A stretch of DNA of 64,000 nucleotides from Silene conica (taxonomy: Eukaryota; Streptophyta; Magnoliopsida; Caryophyllales; Caryophyllaceae): the NCBI GenBank assembly GCA_029255685.2, contig CM055312.2:892649-956648 (forward strand), given 5' to 3'. The notes below the pieces were generated by a model. That model saw only the letters and a program-made list of their open reading frames with translations, was not told where the DNA came from and did no database searches. How positions within the stretch are numbered: the first letter of the stretch is position 1; each line of letters begins with the position of its first letter. Position numbers and translations under genes: made by a program. Shown here piece after piece: positions 22,601 to 38,200 of the stretch.

Positions 22601-23262
22601 TATCACGCACCAATTAGTCCATAAAATTGAAAAAACAACGAAACCCAAATATAAGAACCCTACCACAATATCAAAAATACGCAAGAAACCAACACAATAT
22701 ACCCTAACTCGGACCGTAAGCAAAGAGAAAAGAAGAAGAAGACGAAACCTACAAACCAGGTACATAGAAGGCAACCTTGAGTAAACAGGAAAGATCAAAG
22801 ATTAAACTTCATAAAAGTCCCATAAAAAACCCTAAGAAGACTTAAATTCAATTGACTTTACTCAATTCTACGAAACTCTTTTATCAATTTTTGCAAAATA
22901 CATAAACACTACTTGTCTTAATCTCAAAAATTTCTCGTTTCATTTTTATTTTTGTTAATGAATGCTTTATAAACTCCATATTTATTCTTTATTATTTTTC
23001 TCCCCTATAAACTCTACAATTATCATACTTTATTTTTTTTCTTGTCCAAACAAAATGGGAAGATATTAAAATTTTGGTAAGAGTATAGTTTTCTTTTTTT
23101 GAAAAAAAAAACAAAAAGAAAAAGTTTTGGTAACTAACAACAGCTTTGGCACACCCTGGGTTTCTCCCGCTACAAATTCCCCAAATCAATAAAATCAAGG
23201 GTTTATTTCAACCAAATTAAATTCCAAACCCTGTGTTTCACCACCATTCCCTCCCATCAACA

Positions 23263-26200
23263 ATGGTGGGAATGATCGAGTCCGATTCACTTGCTCGAGT
23301 TACGACTCTCGTTAACTCAGTCTCCTTCCCTTCCAACAATCACTCCAAGCTCCAATGCATCAATCAACTCAAGCTCCAGTTACTCCAGGATCAAAACGAT
23401 GCCGTTTTACTCTCTCCGCTTATTCCTTCCTTGTTGAACCTCATCTCTGATCGCTTCTGCCCCGTCCGAAAGTGCGCCATTGAGTATGTCACTCTATCTC
23501 CTTCTTTTTCCATTGTTCCCTTTGTCTCGCTCATTTGTTTAACTTTTATTAAAATCCCGCACATGATTGAAGTGAAGCTTGCACTCGCGATGAATGGCTG
23601 TTTTTGAATGTCTTTATAGCGGTATTAAGCAGAATTGATGATTGAATTGCTTATATATTATCCCTTTATCTTCATCGACTTAGATGCGCTGCACTTCAAT
23701 AGATTCTTTACGTTTTTATTCTTTTGCGAGAACAATCAAACGTAATAATGATATTATTGAACGGGAGGGAGTATTGCTGAAAGAAGTCTAATAAATTGGA
23801 TTTTGTAGCACTTCAATAGATTCTTTACGTTTCTATTCTTTTTAGCCTTTCCCAAGTATTTCATGGGTTCCGCTTGAATTGTAGGATAATTGGTGAAATT
23901 GGATTGAGGCATGTAGAGTTTTTACCCAAAATTATACATGCATTATCGATTGTCGTAGATGATGATACTCCGGCAGTGGGTCGACAAGCTATTACTTCTG
24001 GAACTACCATATTTTGCCGTGCCCTTCAGAAAATTGCGCTCGAGGTAATCTATCAACCTGCATTACATTCTCTGCAAGTGCAAGTGCAAGTGCAGATGAA
24101 ACAAATCTGTAGATATTTGAAACTGAAGCGCTTGCCTCTGAGTCTTACTACGTAGTACCTACAAAAGATTGGAAGAAACTAAAGGACATATTTTATTATT
24201 TTATGCATCTGCTTAATCTATCATTTGAGGTAGAAGTGAAAGTATTTCTTATTAAAGGTTGGGGCGATGTTTTACTTAATGCTCAGCTCAGTAAGCGCAG
24301 AATCTTGGTTAGCTTGCTAAAGAAGGGGGTTTGAATTTTTTTGGTTGTTGAAAGAAGCAAGCAGATGTGAGGCTTAGTGTAGTTGCAATTGTTGTCCATT
24401 AATATGAAAAGATGGCTTTGGCTCCGCTTTTGTGTTGTTTGTGATGTGAATATGTGATTATTTCCGAAATTTTCTTAATGCCGTGAGTGCTTAAGATTCC
24501 ATGAGAACCATATTGGATTGTTACGTAAGTAACAGGATGTCTTTTGGCTGTTTGCTCTTAATTGGTAGTAATATGTCGTTTGGGGATTCACGATTGAGTT
24601 AGATATTTACAATCTGCCATAATGGCCCTGTGGTTCATTTCTTCACTATTTTCTAGTTTGAAAGCATTTTTTTACCTGTTTCTATTGGATACTCTGAAAA
24701 ACATCCGCGGTTTAAAAAATGTACTTTATCAGTTTCCACCGGATTAACTTGAATATTGTTCTTTATGAGCACAGTAGGGCATCAAATTCACACTTTTGGT
24801 TTAACCAACCTGCCTGATGTCCCCTGGTAGTTCATGTTACTTCCCTTTTAACTTAAGTGCTTAGTTGCTACTAGCTTACTATCACTAATATTATTATTAG
24901 AAAGCGGCTCCTTTCATTTCCTCTATATATTGTTCAGGAACTTAACATAGCCGAGCAAGCTGATTTACTAGCATCAACCTGGACATCAGTGCAGAAGTTG
25001 AAGGAAAAAATTTATTCAATAGCTTTCCAGGCAAGTTATTATATGGAATAAGCATGCACAGTCTTCGGACATTGCTTAAATGAAACAGAAAGAATGTTTC
25101 AGCCCTTAAACCTTGTTCTTGTTTTCATTTCAACTCATGTTTGATTGATGACTGCTCTTTTACCAGTCTGAAAGTGATGGAAGAAGGTTATTAGCACTAA
25201 AATTTATTGCCGCAGTCATCCTTGTTTATACACCGGACCCAAATGTCAGTACCGATCAACCTCCTCGTGTAGCTGGTGATGATAATGGTACCGACTAACA
25301 GCTGATTTAAGATTTTAACATGTCTTTTAGGTTCTCACTGATAGAAGGTTCGTCTGTGTTCTTACCTGCAGCTAAGGAACTGGTTTTCAGTATAGCGTGG
25401 CTCCGTAGGGGGCATCCAATACTAAAGCTTGGTGATCTGTCAATCGAAGCTAGTCAGAGTTTGGGATTATTGCTTGATCAGCTTCGTCCTCCAATTGTGA
25501 AATCTCTCAGCACCTCCATGGTGGTTATACTCATCAACTGGTAAGCGTATTTGCTCTTCTCTCATTCCTAGTCGCAGGCAACTTTTTTTGAAACTTTTTT
25601 GGGCTTTTGTCTTGACCTCTTTCTCATTTAGGATAATGAAACATATAAATAAACACCCAGTTGTCTGATTTAGGCTCTTATACTTGTAAAGTTAACTCCT
25701 TAATGTGTTTTAACTTGTAAACTTTGTCTATCTTCATAATAGCAGATGATATGTGAAACATTATGTGTGATCTGATTTCTGTTATTAGTGTTTTGTTTTG
25801 CGAATCTTTATTGCACAGCTGCTTATGTGCTGACAGGTGACTAATAGGCTAATAGCTGTTGATCATTGCTGCTATAGTAAAGCACATGAAAAGTCGAGTC
25901 ACTGCTCATTTATTCTCTTTTTGCTCAACATTTGAGTGATGCACATATGTTTGATCTCTTTTTCGTCTTTCAGCTATGTCTTTGTTTTTGTGTGTCCTTT
26001 ATCTAAGTGTACGCATGCTTCAAGACTCCTTTAGTATCCTTGTGGTGTATTGTCCAGTTTTTTTCCTTGTGGTGAAAGATCAACACAGAAGCTTGAGAGT
26101 GCATGCTGCATTGCATATACGATTCTTAGAAACTTTGCAAGTTAGATCTATCACATTAGATTTTATGAGTTGAGGGTAGAATCTAGCATTCTGTCATATT

Positions 26201-29200
26201 ATCAGAGCTAACTTCTTGTTATTTGTTTGCTCATTTGCAATCTGATTTCTGTAATTGGCTAGTTCTGATTGAAATTCATTAGGCCCAATATTCTATTGCT
26301 TAGCATATATTAAGTGTAAGTGTGTATTAGCTTTCCAGCTTGCCTAAGTAACTAATAATGTTTTTTGTCATTGGTTCCTCGGGATGTTCATCTAATGCTT
26401 TATTCTCCTTTCCAGTTTATCGGCAATTGCCATTAAGAGGCCGTCCTTCTACGGACGTATTCTACCAGTTCTTTTGGGTCTGGATCCTTCAAATTCGGTT
26501 ATTAAAGGGCTGCATGCTTATGGGGTGCAACATGCTCTAAAGAATGCATTTCTGTCTTGCCTGAAGTGCACACACCCTAGTGCTATCCCGGTACTTGCCA
26601 TTCCCTGTATTGTGCTTCTGTTTTCTTTTCTTCTCCTTACCCAAAAAAAGATTAATTCATTTTTTTTTGTAGTGGCGGGATCGCTTAGTCGGTGCTTTGA
26701 GGGATATGAAAGCTGGAGAATTAGCAGAAGAAATTCTTGGAGGAGAACTCAATAAAAATGTGAAGGAGGAAAAAGTCGACTCTGTTCCTATTAAGGTACT
26801 CCCTTTTTTGCCTTTAGTGTGTTCGGAGACGTTGATAAGTGTAGGCGAGTAGCTAGTTTTTCTCTAAGTTCATTGACTTGGCAGGCCCTGTTCTTTTGGA
26901 CTTAATTTCAGTTTACTTCAGTGAAATTTAGTTCATTATTGCTCTTCATTCAATTCAGTCCAGTTATGTACTTCAGTTCAGGTAGTTCCTGTCTAAAAGA
27001 AAAAGGCCTTAGCTTCATTTGCAGCTGAAGTGTCTTTTAGTTTCTTATATTTCTCGGAGTTGATGATATCTAAGGTATCTGATGACAGGAAGAACAGTTG
27101 CCTGAAGTAAGTGACTCAGTGGGTAAGAAGACGGGGAGGAAGAGACTCAGTGAACAGAATAATGGTGAAAGGAGTGAAGATGACGATACACCTGGAAAGC
27201 GTGCCAGATCCATGCCTACACCATCTGAAGAATTGAGCTCTGAGTCAAATGTGGGTCATACTGGTGAAGTGAAGCTGGATCCTACCGCACAAGCCACCAT
27301 ATCTGAGAAGGATGATCTGGGACCCGTGCAACAACTTCTAGGACTGTTTGGTACCCTAGTTGCCCAAGGTGAAAAAGCTGCCGCATCATTGGAGATTCTT
27401 GTAGCAGGCATCTCAGCTGATTTACTCGCAGAAGTGGTTATTGCTAATTTGAGAAACCTTCCTTCCACTTGCCCAGTGGTTGAGGAAGATAATTTTTTTG
27501 CGGAAAATAAAGTTGACAGTGATATTCCCTTCAGACAACTTTCATCATTTTTGACGACAGCCGTTTCCCATAACAGCTCCCTGAATATGTCTTCTGGAAC
27601 AAATATCCAAGCACCCACTTCAGATGACATTGAGGTAAGATCTTCTACACTGATGGCAGCCCTTTATCTGTCTTTCCATCTGTTCCCATTTCAGGCTTTT
27701 CATGTTAAAGGGGCTCCGTAGCTGGAGTCAAGTGCTTCATTCTCTTCAGAAATTATCCGTTCTTCTCTTTATGTTATATTGGCAACTGGTATCTTATTGT
27801 TCACAGGTGTCACCCTTTTGTGTCTTTTTTACACGAGTGGCACCCTCTTTATGTCCTCTAATAAATAGTCTGTCACTTGTAAAAAAAGTGTTATGGATAA
27901 CTTTATATTTCTGCTTTGTTTATGAAGCAGAGTCTTGTTTTGTATAATTTTATCTCATACCTGTGTTTCTCATGTGGGCGTTTTTGTGGGTTTGTCTGAT
28001 TTAGCTGCCTGTTGATGCTCAATTTTCAGAGTCACCCTATGGAGGAATCACGTGTTGAGGAAATGAGCAATAACAATGTCTCTGAAGATGATGTGGTAAA
28101 CGCTAACTCAATTGAATTAGCAGGGAAGGTTAATTCTGATGTTCCATTCGCTTTGCCTTCTGGAAGTCCTTTAGGTATTATGTCCGAATCTCAAGATAAT
28201 GGAACTCCTGAAGCTGTCATACCAGGCTTGGATGATGCTCGTAGTGATGGACAGCTGGACGCTATTACATCATCGGCCGCCTCGATGGAATTAGATGATG
28301 CCGGTCCGGACCAAGTTTCCAGTTTTGGCGTAGTACCAAAATTAGAACCTGTACCTTCAATATCAACTGAGATGTCTGAGGAACTTAGTTCTAAAACAGC
28401 GTTGGTGGAATCAAGTGCTGGAATAGCCTCCACTGCTACTTCTACAGGGCCTACTGCCCAGTTAGTTTTGCCGAAGCTGTCAGCACCTTTGGTGGACCTC
28501 TCTGACGAGGATAAGGATATGCTTCAAAAGTCGGTCTTTGTGCGTATTCTGGAAGCATACAAACAGGTGGCTGTTGCTGGAGGTTCACAGCTTCGGTTCT
28601 CTGTACTTGCTTGTTTGGGAGTTGAGGTAGTTGATTACTGTTGTAGATATTCTCTCATATCTTTGCAATTGCTGTCTTATTACTAGTTTTTGAAACAGAT
28701 AAATGCATCCTAGCTATCCTATTTTTTCAATTGGGGTTTTTTGGGGAACATTTGTCTCCATTGATTAAACATAACCTTATGCCAAATTCCTAGAAATTAT
28801 TTACCAGATAAATTCTTAGTTACTGTAAATCAGGGGGCAAGAATAACAAGCTCCCAGTTAAAAAATTGAAATATGAGGCAGACAACCCCGTACCAGTTGA
28901 AAAATATTTCATCTCTTCAATTTAATATCAATTATCAACTCAATTTTCTTCTTTTTTCCTCAATATTGCAAGAAAACCAATATTAGTCTTATTCTAGTCA
29001 TTTATCTTTCTCTGACGAGAGCCTTTGAGGCACCAAGGATATGTTGCACCTGTAAGGTGGTTTGGGCCTGTGCTATGACAGGCTCCTCCATCTCCGTTGA
29101 TTTTATAGCCCTCCTTTATATGCCCGTGTTGGGTTTGGACAGTTTGGAGAATATCATTTTTTGTGTTCTAAGTTCAACTTCGATATTACTCCGTTGTTAG

Positions 29201-32200
29201 TATACAGCTTCAATTTGGCTATTTTATGTGGTGCTTCATATATATTTTTAATTTGTCAGATTTCTTTTAAATATTGATGTTAGTTGGTCTTTCATGTTTT
29301 GACCAGTTTTTTCTTTGCCAGTTTCCTCTGGATCTCGACCCTTGGGCACTTCTACAGACGCACATATTATCAGATTACTTAAATCATGAGGTAAATGATT
29401 TATATTGCTTTTTAGTTTGCTGTGACGCCACTATATATCTTTTTGAATTAAGACTAATGGTGCTTGGAGCTAATTGCTTACCATTGGGCCCAAGGGACAC
29501 CTATGATGTGAGGTACTAAACATTGGCAAGAATTAGATGTACGTAGTGATTTACTCTGTAGGCTGTGCATAAAGCTTACTACTGTAAAGGTATAGCTCGG
29601 TGAAATACATAAACCAGAACAGAGATAACTTCTAGTGGATTCTGTGGATCTTTTCCTGTGATTTTGTGTGATTCATTGACGATTGTGTAGGTTTATTTTC
29701 TGTTAGGGGCCACTTTTCATTAGCCATTCTCTTTTCTAGGTGTCCTTTTATTACTCACTCTAGTATTTGGGCTGGAGTGGAGACAGATGTTTCAGAACTT
29801 CCATATACTATAGAGTTTGGAATATCTTTTTTTCCTTATAAGCTATTCTTTGATGCATCAGGTGTTTTTTTCTTGTCGCTAGCAAGGATTGTTACTCCCT
29901 TGCAGTACTTAAATAGTTAAATTGAGGATACTGTTGGCACTTGGGAATAGCAAACCAGAGTTGTGAAGAATCTTATGTTCCTTTAATGGCTGTTTTTGTA
30001 TGCTTGATGCTTTTCTTTTGTCTCTCAGAAATATTGATAAAACCAAACTGTACTTCTGGACGACCACACTGCTGTGTCATATTAGAAACACTGTGAGAGA
30101 TGGCGTAGCAGAAATTTGAGATGGCCTGTTTGGATCTCCTCTGATCTAATCTACTTAACTTTCCTTTCGATAATACTAGTGATAGTGATTTAATTCCATG
30201 GGAGGAAACATTTTTCGATTGGATAACTGTGTTATGTTTCTTTTGCTCTTGATTAAAATTGAAATATATTTTGCGGTTACTGGCAGATATTGTCCACATA
30301 CTTCCGTTAAAAGGGAAAGTAACTTCAAGTAGAAAATGCATCTTCTTTAAGAGAGAAGGAAACAATAGTGTGGCAGTGTGACACAGTTAGATGATGCTTT
30401 AGCCTCCACTATCTGATTGTATAATTGAATGTTCTTAGGGACATGAGTTGACAGTGCAAGTCCTTTACCGATTATATGGGGAGGCAGAAGAGGAGCGCGA
30501 CTTTTTTTCATCTACAACTGCGTCGTCTGTATACGAAGCTTTTCTTCTGAAAGTGGTAATGGCTCAGTCTTGTACATTTAGTCATTTATGTATTTATTTA
30601 TTTCGCTTTTTTTTGCATTGTTAGTCCTTGGCTGTAGAATTAACCTTTTCGAAAATCTGCAGTCAGAAACACTAAGAGACTCATTTCCAGCATCAGACAA
30701 ATCCTTGAGCAGATTGTTGGGTGAAGTTCCTTATTTGCCTGAATCAATTCTTAAATTATTAGAATGTTTATGTTGTCCTGAGCATGGAGATAAAGATGAA
30801 AAAGAACTACACAGTGGTGATCGGGTAACACAAGGTCTCAGTGCTGTTTGGAGTTTGATATCGCTGAGGCCGACTCTGCGCAAATCATTGTTGAGAATTG
30901 CTTTGCAGGTTTGTGCTTTCTGCAATATTGCAAACTCGTGATAAAGTTGGCTTGTATAAATGTGATGCATGAACAAGTATAGAATTATTTCTCTTAAAAA
31001 ATTTGAGCCCTATCTTTTGCTTAGATTTTTATAGAATTGTTCTTTTCCCTATATCGTTGATTGATAATTTCTGTTGGCTGTCGCCACGCCTTGTATCCTA
31101 GATAAAGATGTGAAATCTTGTAAATATTGTTCTTCAGATTGCGAGGTATACCTTTCGTGTAAATGTGATGTTGAACAACGAGCCCTGTAAATGACACATG
31201 AAACAGCTTGCTATATGTTTACTGGGTTTTCTACGGAATGTGCACTGGTCATGTATGGTTTTTTGGCTTTATTTGACTTTCTGTGTCCTTATTAACTTTC
31301 TTTTTTATCCTTTTTTTTTGAAAAAAGAGTGCAGTTCATCAAATGGAGGAAGTCCGTATGAAGGCTATTCGTTTGGTATGATTAACCTTCTGCAAGATGA
31401 GAAAATGTTGTGCTTTATCCACTGATTTCAAGTACAATTAATGTTCTATTTTCCAGGTTGCCAATAAGCTGTATCCTCTATCATCGGCTGTTTTGCAAAT
31501 AGAAGAATTTGCAAAGGACATGCTTGTTTCCATAGTGGATACCAGTAGTGGGGACAACCGTGAGAATGAAAAGGTTAGCATGCAATCACAGAAAGTGCAA
31601 TTTTGTTTATAATGTGCTTGACCTGACTATTTGTGAATTTTATAGCATAATGTGTTCCAGCTGGTTATTTTCTTCACTGAGGTAAATAACAGATAATTTG
31701 GATGTGGAAAAATGTAGGACAGGGATGTAGGTGCAATAGGTGAGATACGAGAGACTTGATTGGATGAAAGGGTGGTGCATTTTCCTTCTTAACTGAACCT
31801 TTTTGGAACATAGAATTTATTGAGAAATATGCCGCCCATGAACTTCCACTGCCTACTAAAAAGAGTTATCTACCTATGACTTGCAGTGGTAGAGGCTCCT
31901 AAGTCCTAAGCGCATAGAGAATTGTGTTCTAGTATCCTACAAGCTCCACCATTTCGAAGACACTGAAAAGAACATTAACTGAACTACGTAGGAATCACCC
32001 TCTCACGGATCCTTAAAATAAGAAAGTACAGACTGCAGAGTCTTACTTACAGTTTTTCATGACTTCTACATTACTCTTTTAGTCATGCATATTTCTATTA
32101 GAAAGTAAAATTTCATACAATGTGCTGAAGCATCAGAGCAAGAGGTCCTCTTAGTGACAATTGACAAGATATAGAGGATTCAAATCCTGTTGTATTATAA

Positions 32201-35200
32201 AAACTGACTTTTCATAGATCTGTGAATCTTAACCTCACAGGAATAGTAAAAAAATCACCTGCCCCCATAAAAATAGCCTTCTTGGAGCGAAGTGAGGTGA
32301 AGTGTTGAATTGTGGAACATATGCAAATAGCCTGCTCTATTATACGACTCTAGTACTGCTGTTTGTTTAGAACTTGTCAGTTTGTCGATTTTGAACAAAG
32401 TCCACATGACAGGTTGAGAGAGCGACTTATGTTCAGGTGATGGAGGTCTTCTCTGCTCATGGATTCTCTCTTCCATTTTTTTTATGTTTGTCTTTCATTT
32501 GTATCTCCGTTTCATTCTTTTTCCATATCATGCCATCATGGTGATACATGGAGCGGGTTGATATGTACTTGTGGATTCACTCCGCATTTCCCTTTATAAT
32601 ACTCATTGATGTCGTATGTTGACATGAGCTTTGAACATCATTTGGTGGTTATTTCATTTGTATCTGTAGTTGATGTTGTTCCCTTTTATCAGAATTTTGA
32701 CACAGCACCAGCTTCAAGTGATCAAATGACACTGGATTTGACGACCAAGAACACTTCTGCATGCACTACTCAGTTAAAGACGCCTGAAGGTGTCTCAAGC
32801 ACTTCATTGTCTGAGGCACAAAGATGCATGTCACTTTATTTTGCTCTATGTACAAAGGTAATACATTTTCTTATATGGTACTCTAAACATTTTCATTCTT
32901 TTTGTTTGTGAAGGTGAAGCAGCCTGAACCCTTTAATATCTCTCAATGGCATCTTATTGTTGTTTAATATTTGTTTATCCAATTTGGTTTTGCAGAAACA
33001 CTCCCTCCTTCGACAAGTATTTACTATATATAAAAGCTCACCAGAGTCTGTGAAACAGGTAGATTGGGTTTTCATGTTGGTGTTTGTCTACTTGTCTACT
33101 TATCAGTTGCTCAATTTTTCTGCGTGTATATGTGAAGGCAATTGATGGCCATATGCCTATACTTATTCGTACCATGGGTGCATCTCCATCTCTTCTCGGG
33201 ATTATCTCTGATCCGCCTGATGGAAGTGAGAACCTTCTGATTCAGGTTTGTACTTTCTTATGTATATTACAGAGATGGAAGGAGGGAGGGAGGGCTGGTT
33301 AACTTTTTTGGTTTGTTATGGAATTGTTGTGTTTTCTTTGGTGGTGGGGTGGGAGGAGGAAGGGACATACCATACAAATTTGAGTTGGAATGTCTGGTTG
33401 CAGGTTTTACATACCCTCACAGATGGCACAGTTCCTTCTGCAGAGTTGATTTCCACCGTTAAGAAACTGTACGAGTCAAAGATAAAGGTATCGTCTGTTT
33501 TACTATTATTTTATTTTAATTTTATTTTCAATTGTACACCTAACAAATATATCTTTTTTTGTTTATGTGACGCAGAACGTGGAGATTCTGTTCCCAATAT
33601 TGTCCTTTTTATCTAACGAGGAGGTTGTTAACAGATTAATCTTTATTCTCTCTTTTTAATTTCTCAATAGTACGTGGTTTCTAGGAAGCACAATGTTCCT
33701 TTTGAAATTTTATATATGCTTTCATTTATAATTGTGCTTTAATAAGTGCACAATGTCGGATTACGTGTGTTCAATAGATGTGAAATGTGTCACTGCCTCT
33801 TGATGCGTAGTGGATGTGATATGTGATAAGAAGTCTGCAGTTTCATTTTCAAGTGGATCTTAGCAAGTTACATGTGGTAAATGTTTATATATCTGGAGGA
33901 TTTGATTAATCTTTCACCCAGAAAGAGGTTTCAACTTTCAAATTCTTCACTACAGGAACCTGACTTTGTTTTGTTAGTAATGGATCTCTATGGCGAATAG
34001 AGATGCACTGTTTCTATCATATGTTATCCCCTCCACTCCTAACCGCCCACCACCCCTCCCCTTTCTGTAGCTCACTACCATCATCACTGCCTTCTTTTAA
34101 GTCAATTCATATCTTTGCAGTGACCATCAGTCCATCATCATCCTCAGACATTATTTCTCCTATATAAATTCTATTCTATGTTTTGTTGTCTGTCTTTTTT
34201 TCATCATTGTCACTCGGATACCCGCCTCTTTGTATCGTTAAGAGATAATCTTGCATACATCCGGCCTCCCATTGACCCAACATCTGTGGGATCCCGTGAT
34301 CACCAAATTATTGTTGTCATCGTCATCATCATCAACTTTTTTTCTCTTCCTCCCCACGGATCGCTGGACATGTTTTTGATTGTGAAACTTTGATTCTGCT
34401 CATCAGGTTTTGAGGGTTTTTCCCCATGTTGTTAATCTTCCGCAAGAAAAATTCCAGGCTGCTCTTACTCGCTTATTGCAGGTATATGCTCTCCTTGGCT
34501 GTACATATGTTGCTTATTTGGTTTAAAATACATAATCCACGGTTTTAGGAATGATCAGTATTTTAGTATCGGCCAAGGTGTCATTTGGAAAACCATGGGC
34601 TGGGATCTTCTGAAGTATTTTTTCGCTGGTATATAGGTATACTTTCAGGATGTGCAATCGACATCCATCATTATCTAATAGTTTAGACCCTTTTCCTGCA
34701 GGGATCTACACCTTCTGGTCCTTTGTTGACACCCGCTCAGGTTTTGATTGCCATACATGGCATAGATCCCGAGAAGGATGGAATCCCTTTGAAAAAGGTA
34801 TCCTTCTTATTCTGTTTTATTTTTTTTAGATAACTTATTCTGTTTTATTTGTGTGCTCGCTCATTTAATTTTATCTTATTTTAAAGCAATTTCCTTTTGG
34901 TGAGCAGGTGACTGATGCATGTAATTCTTGTTTTGAGAAAAAGCAAATATTTACTCAGCAAGTAATTGCGGCAGTTTTGAATCATCTGGTATGTTCTGTT
35001 TTTTCTATCACTAGACCTCCTTTAGGTTACATTGAATATTAAAATTATATTGCTGAAGCAAAGTGGCATCGGAGGACAAAAACTCCTCTTACTCCACGAA
35101 TTACAAGCTGGTCAAGTTTCTTTTCAGCACTTTATGGATTGTTCTATAACTATATTTGTTTTTTTTTTGTTTCTCCTTTCCACAGGTTGAACAGATTCCT

Positions 35201-38200
35201 CTTCCACTGTTATTTATGAGGACAGTCCTACAAGCTATTGGTGCTTTTCCAGCTTTGGTAAGCTTAGTTTTTTTTTCTATAAATCTTAATTTGCTACTCT
35301 GTGGACTTTCTATGTTTTTAGTCCCTGAATTCATAATTATAAATAGGTTATCTGTATACGGCAATTTTTAAAATATTAGGCGGTTTGATACTTTAATAAC
35401 CCTTTAAATGGGGTTCGGCTGGTGATGGGATTTATTGACCTTTCAGATTGGCGTCTATTTTATTCATCGCAGAAGTTGACTTTGGTTTCTGAAATCAACT
35501 TAGTGCTTAAATTTTGTTCTGCTCCAGAGGCATGTACCCACAGATTAAAAAGGCAATTGTATAGCTAGAGGTGTATTATTCTGCTAGCCATAGGAGTTCT
35601 AGTGCGCAACTGCTCAGTGGAATAGAGTTGCTTTGCCTTCATCTCTCACATATTTGAGAGGGTGTCCTCTGGAATAATTGATCATGAAAGCTTGTACAAT
35701 AGAGTGTCTTGCATTGTTTCTCTGTGATGTCATTTGTTACGGTTTCTCTATTAATGATGCACATAAGTGGTAGTGGTACACCCTCTTGTTCTGGTAATTT
35801 TATTTTTCGATGAACGGTTTCCCGTCCCCTGCTTTTTTTTCCGTCATTTTTTTTCAGTTTCCATTGATCCATCATCATTTCTGGACTCGTGACTGTCGTG
35901 ATTAATATGAGGGTGCCATTATGTTCCCTTATGTAATCCATAGAAATATTTATAAGAAGACTATTTTTCAGTCATGATAATGGACACTTTACAATATAGC
36001 CTGGATATATTACCCTATCATTTTGACTTAATCTGTTCTACCAACATAAATTATTGGTTCCAGTCTTGATTCTGGAATCACCTTTTGTAACATAGTCTTG
36101 GACTCTTTGTCATTAAATTATAAATGTGGCCACTGTATTGAACATTCGTACTATTCAAAGAATATACCAAGTGGTCGTTATGCAGCGCCATGATTTATAT
36201 TTATTCATTCAAAACATGTAAAAGTGGTTGTTATGCAGCTTCGTGACCTATTTTTAATACCATTATACTATGATACTACCCTCTCTTCCCAGAAAAGGCT
36301 ACTAAATAGGCGCATTTGCAAATGGTGCATGCATTTGTATAAGAGATGTTATGAGATGGAGAACATAGACTACTAGTAAAGAAAATACACTAAAACATCA
36401 GAAACACATTTGGATTTCGCAACTTGAGGACCATTACCATGAGAATGACCTTTACCTCAGTTTTTTTCATGCTTACAAGTTGGCATGATGTGTTTATTAT
36501 GTGGGAGGAGGTGTCAAAGGATTTTCCAGAATTATATTTTCATGTAGATTGTTGCACATCTCTTTTTTTTGGCTACTTGTTTAAGTTATTGGTTTGAGGA
36601 CTGAACTTTTCTCCTGACAAGTAATGAAATGTTTTGAGTACTGAACTATTACGAGCTTTTCAAAGAATAAGTCTTTTCGATTTTACTGTGTAGAAATTGT
36701 TTTGCTGAAATGTTGTTTGTGACTTTTAACAAATAGGTTAACTTCATAATGGAGATTCTTGCTCGTCTTGTCAGTAAGCAGGTAAATGTCCATATGTGGG
36801 AGCTTCAATTGTGTAGATTTTACTTCAATATTAGTACAGAGGATTCTTGTTCCTCCTTTTCTATCTAATGGTTGGCGGATTTTCGTGGCAGATATGGAAA
36901 AACCCAAAGTTGTGGGTTGGGTTTCTTAAATGTGCGCAGTTGACACAACCTCATTCGTTCGGTGTGTTGCTTCAGGTGTGTCCATTACACTGACCTCCGT
37001 GTCCATGTTTTAGTTGCCTTTTAATGGCAAATCTAATTTTGGTGGCATTATTGTGGATTTGTGGGCATGGGTGATTGTTTGACAAGATATGATGGAAATG
37101 AATATAATGTTGTTGGAGAATGGTAGTCAGGAGCCCTCTCCCGCCAGTATTTGCTATCACTATTCATTAAACTGCACGTTGAGTGCTATCCTCCTGGATT
37201 TTTCAGAGGTTTATACTAGGTCGTATTTCACTCGAAATAAATAGAGTGATTTTATGCTAGAGTGCGATGTCTACTAAATCTTGATATTACTCGAGTATAA
37301 ATGTTAACACACATCTTATACAGTGTCTTTATCTGTATAGACACTGATTTTTTTAGGGATCTTTGTCTTATTTATTCTGCACTTCTGGAATATGACTGAT
37401 AAATTCTGTTGTTCAGTTGCCCCAAGCTCAATTAGAAGGTGCTTTGAAAAAGATTGGAGCTCTTAAGGCTCCATTGGCAGCTCATGCTAGTCAACCAAAC
37501 TTGAAAGCTACACTGCCAAGGTGTGTATACAGCGACTTATCATGTTCATGAAACCTTTACTCTCTTGGTTGTGAACATTTGCGGATTTGGGGGTGGATAA
37601 GGTAGACAAGTGCCACCCCCCAACATAAAAATAAGTATAATTTCTAAACATAAATTTCACAAAAATGTGTTGGGCTTAGTGGTTAAAAGTGGCTATATGT
37701 TAGAATTTTGGTGAGGTTGGAGGTTCAAAACTCATAAGTCTTTTTTTTACAAAAACGTGCTATATTTCATCAAACTTCTTTTTTTTTTACAAATGCTTTA
37801 TTTCACCAAACTTCTCTTCTTTTTTTTACAAAAACTTGCTTTATTTTACCGAACTTCTCTTTTTTTTTTTACAAAAACTTGCTTTATTTCACCAAACTTC
37901 TCTTTTTTTCCTACTAATTACGTAAAAAAAAAAAATTGTGCCATCCCAAAGCTAAAATCCTACATCCGCCCCTGGTTGTGAATGGTTAATATGCACTCGG
38001 AATCATTATAGAACCTTTTCTCGTTACTTTGATACCCACACTCAAGCCTATGAGTGAGGTTCACCTCTTTTTTACAGCCTTCCGAATTGTGCAGTATGAC
38101 ATTTACCAAATTTAGAAAAAGAAAGATTTACCATTGAACAATCTATTCCATCTTCAAAGACGTCTCGTATTGATATAATGTGAGACAAGCGTACTTAACT

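Larger units (their letters stand above)
18578..23262. other. Intergenic region between the P450 and symplekin genes
   Basis: The two genes are divergently transcribed. The region contains a GACGGGT-type inverted-repeat MITE (18852-19035), a longer inverted-repeat element (19090-19831), a dispersed 333-bp repeat (19980-20312) and a DUF4283 relic (21280-22600). From 20313 to 21280 I see nothing recognisable. About 23000-23262 should hold the symplekin promoter and 5' leader; no clear TATA box is visible. Confidence 0.6.
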
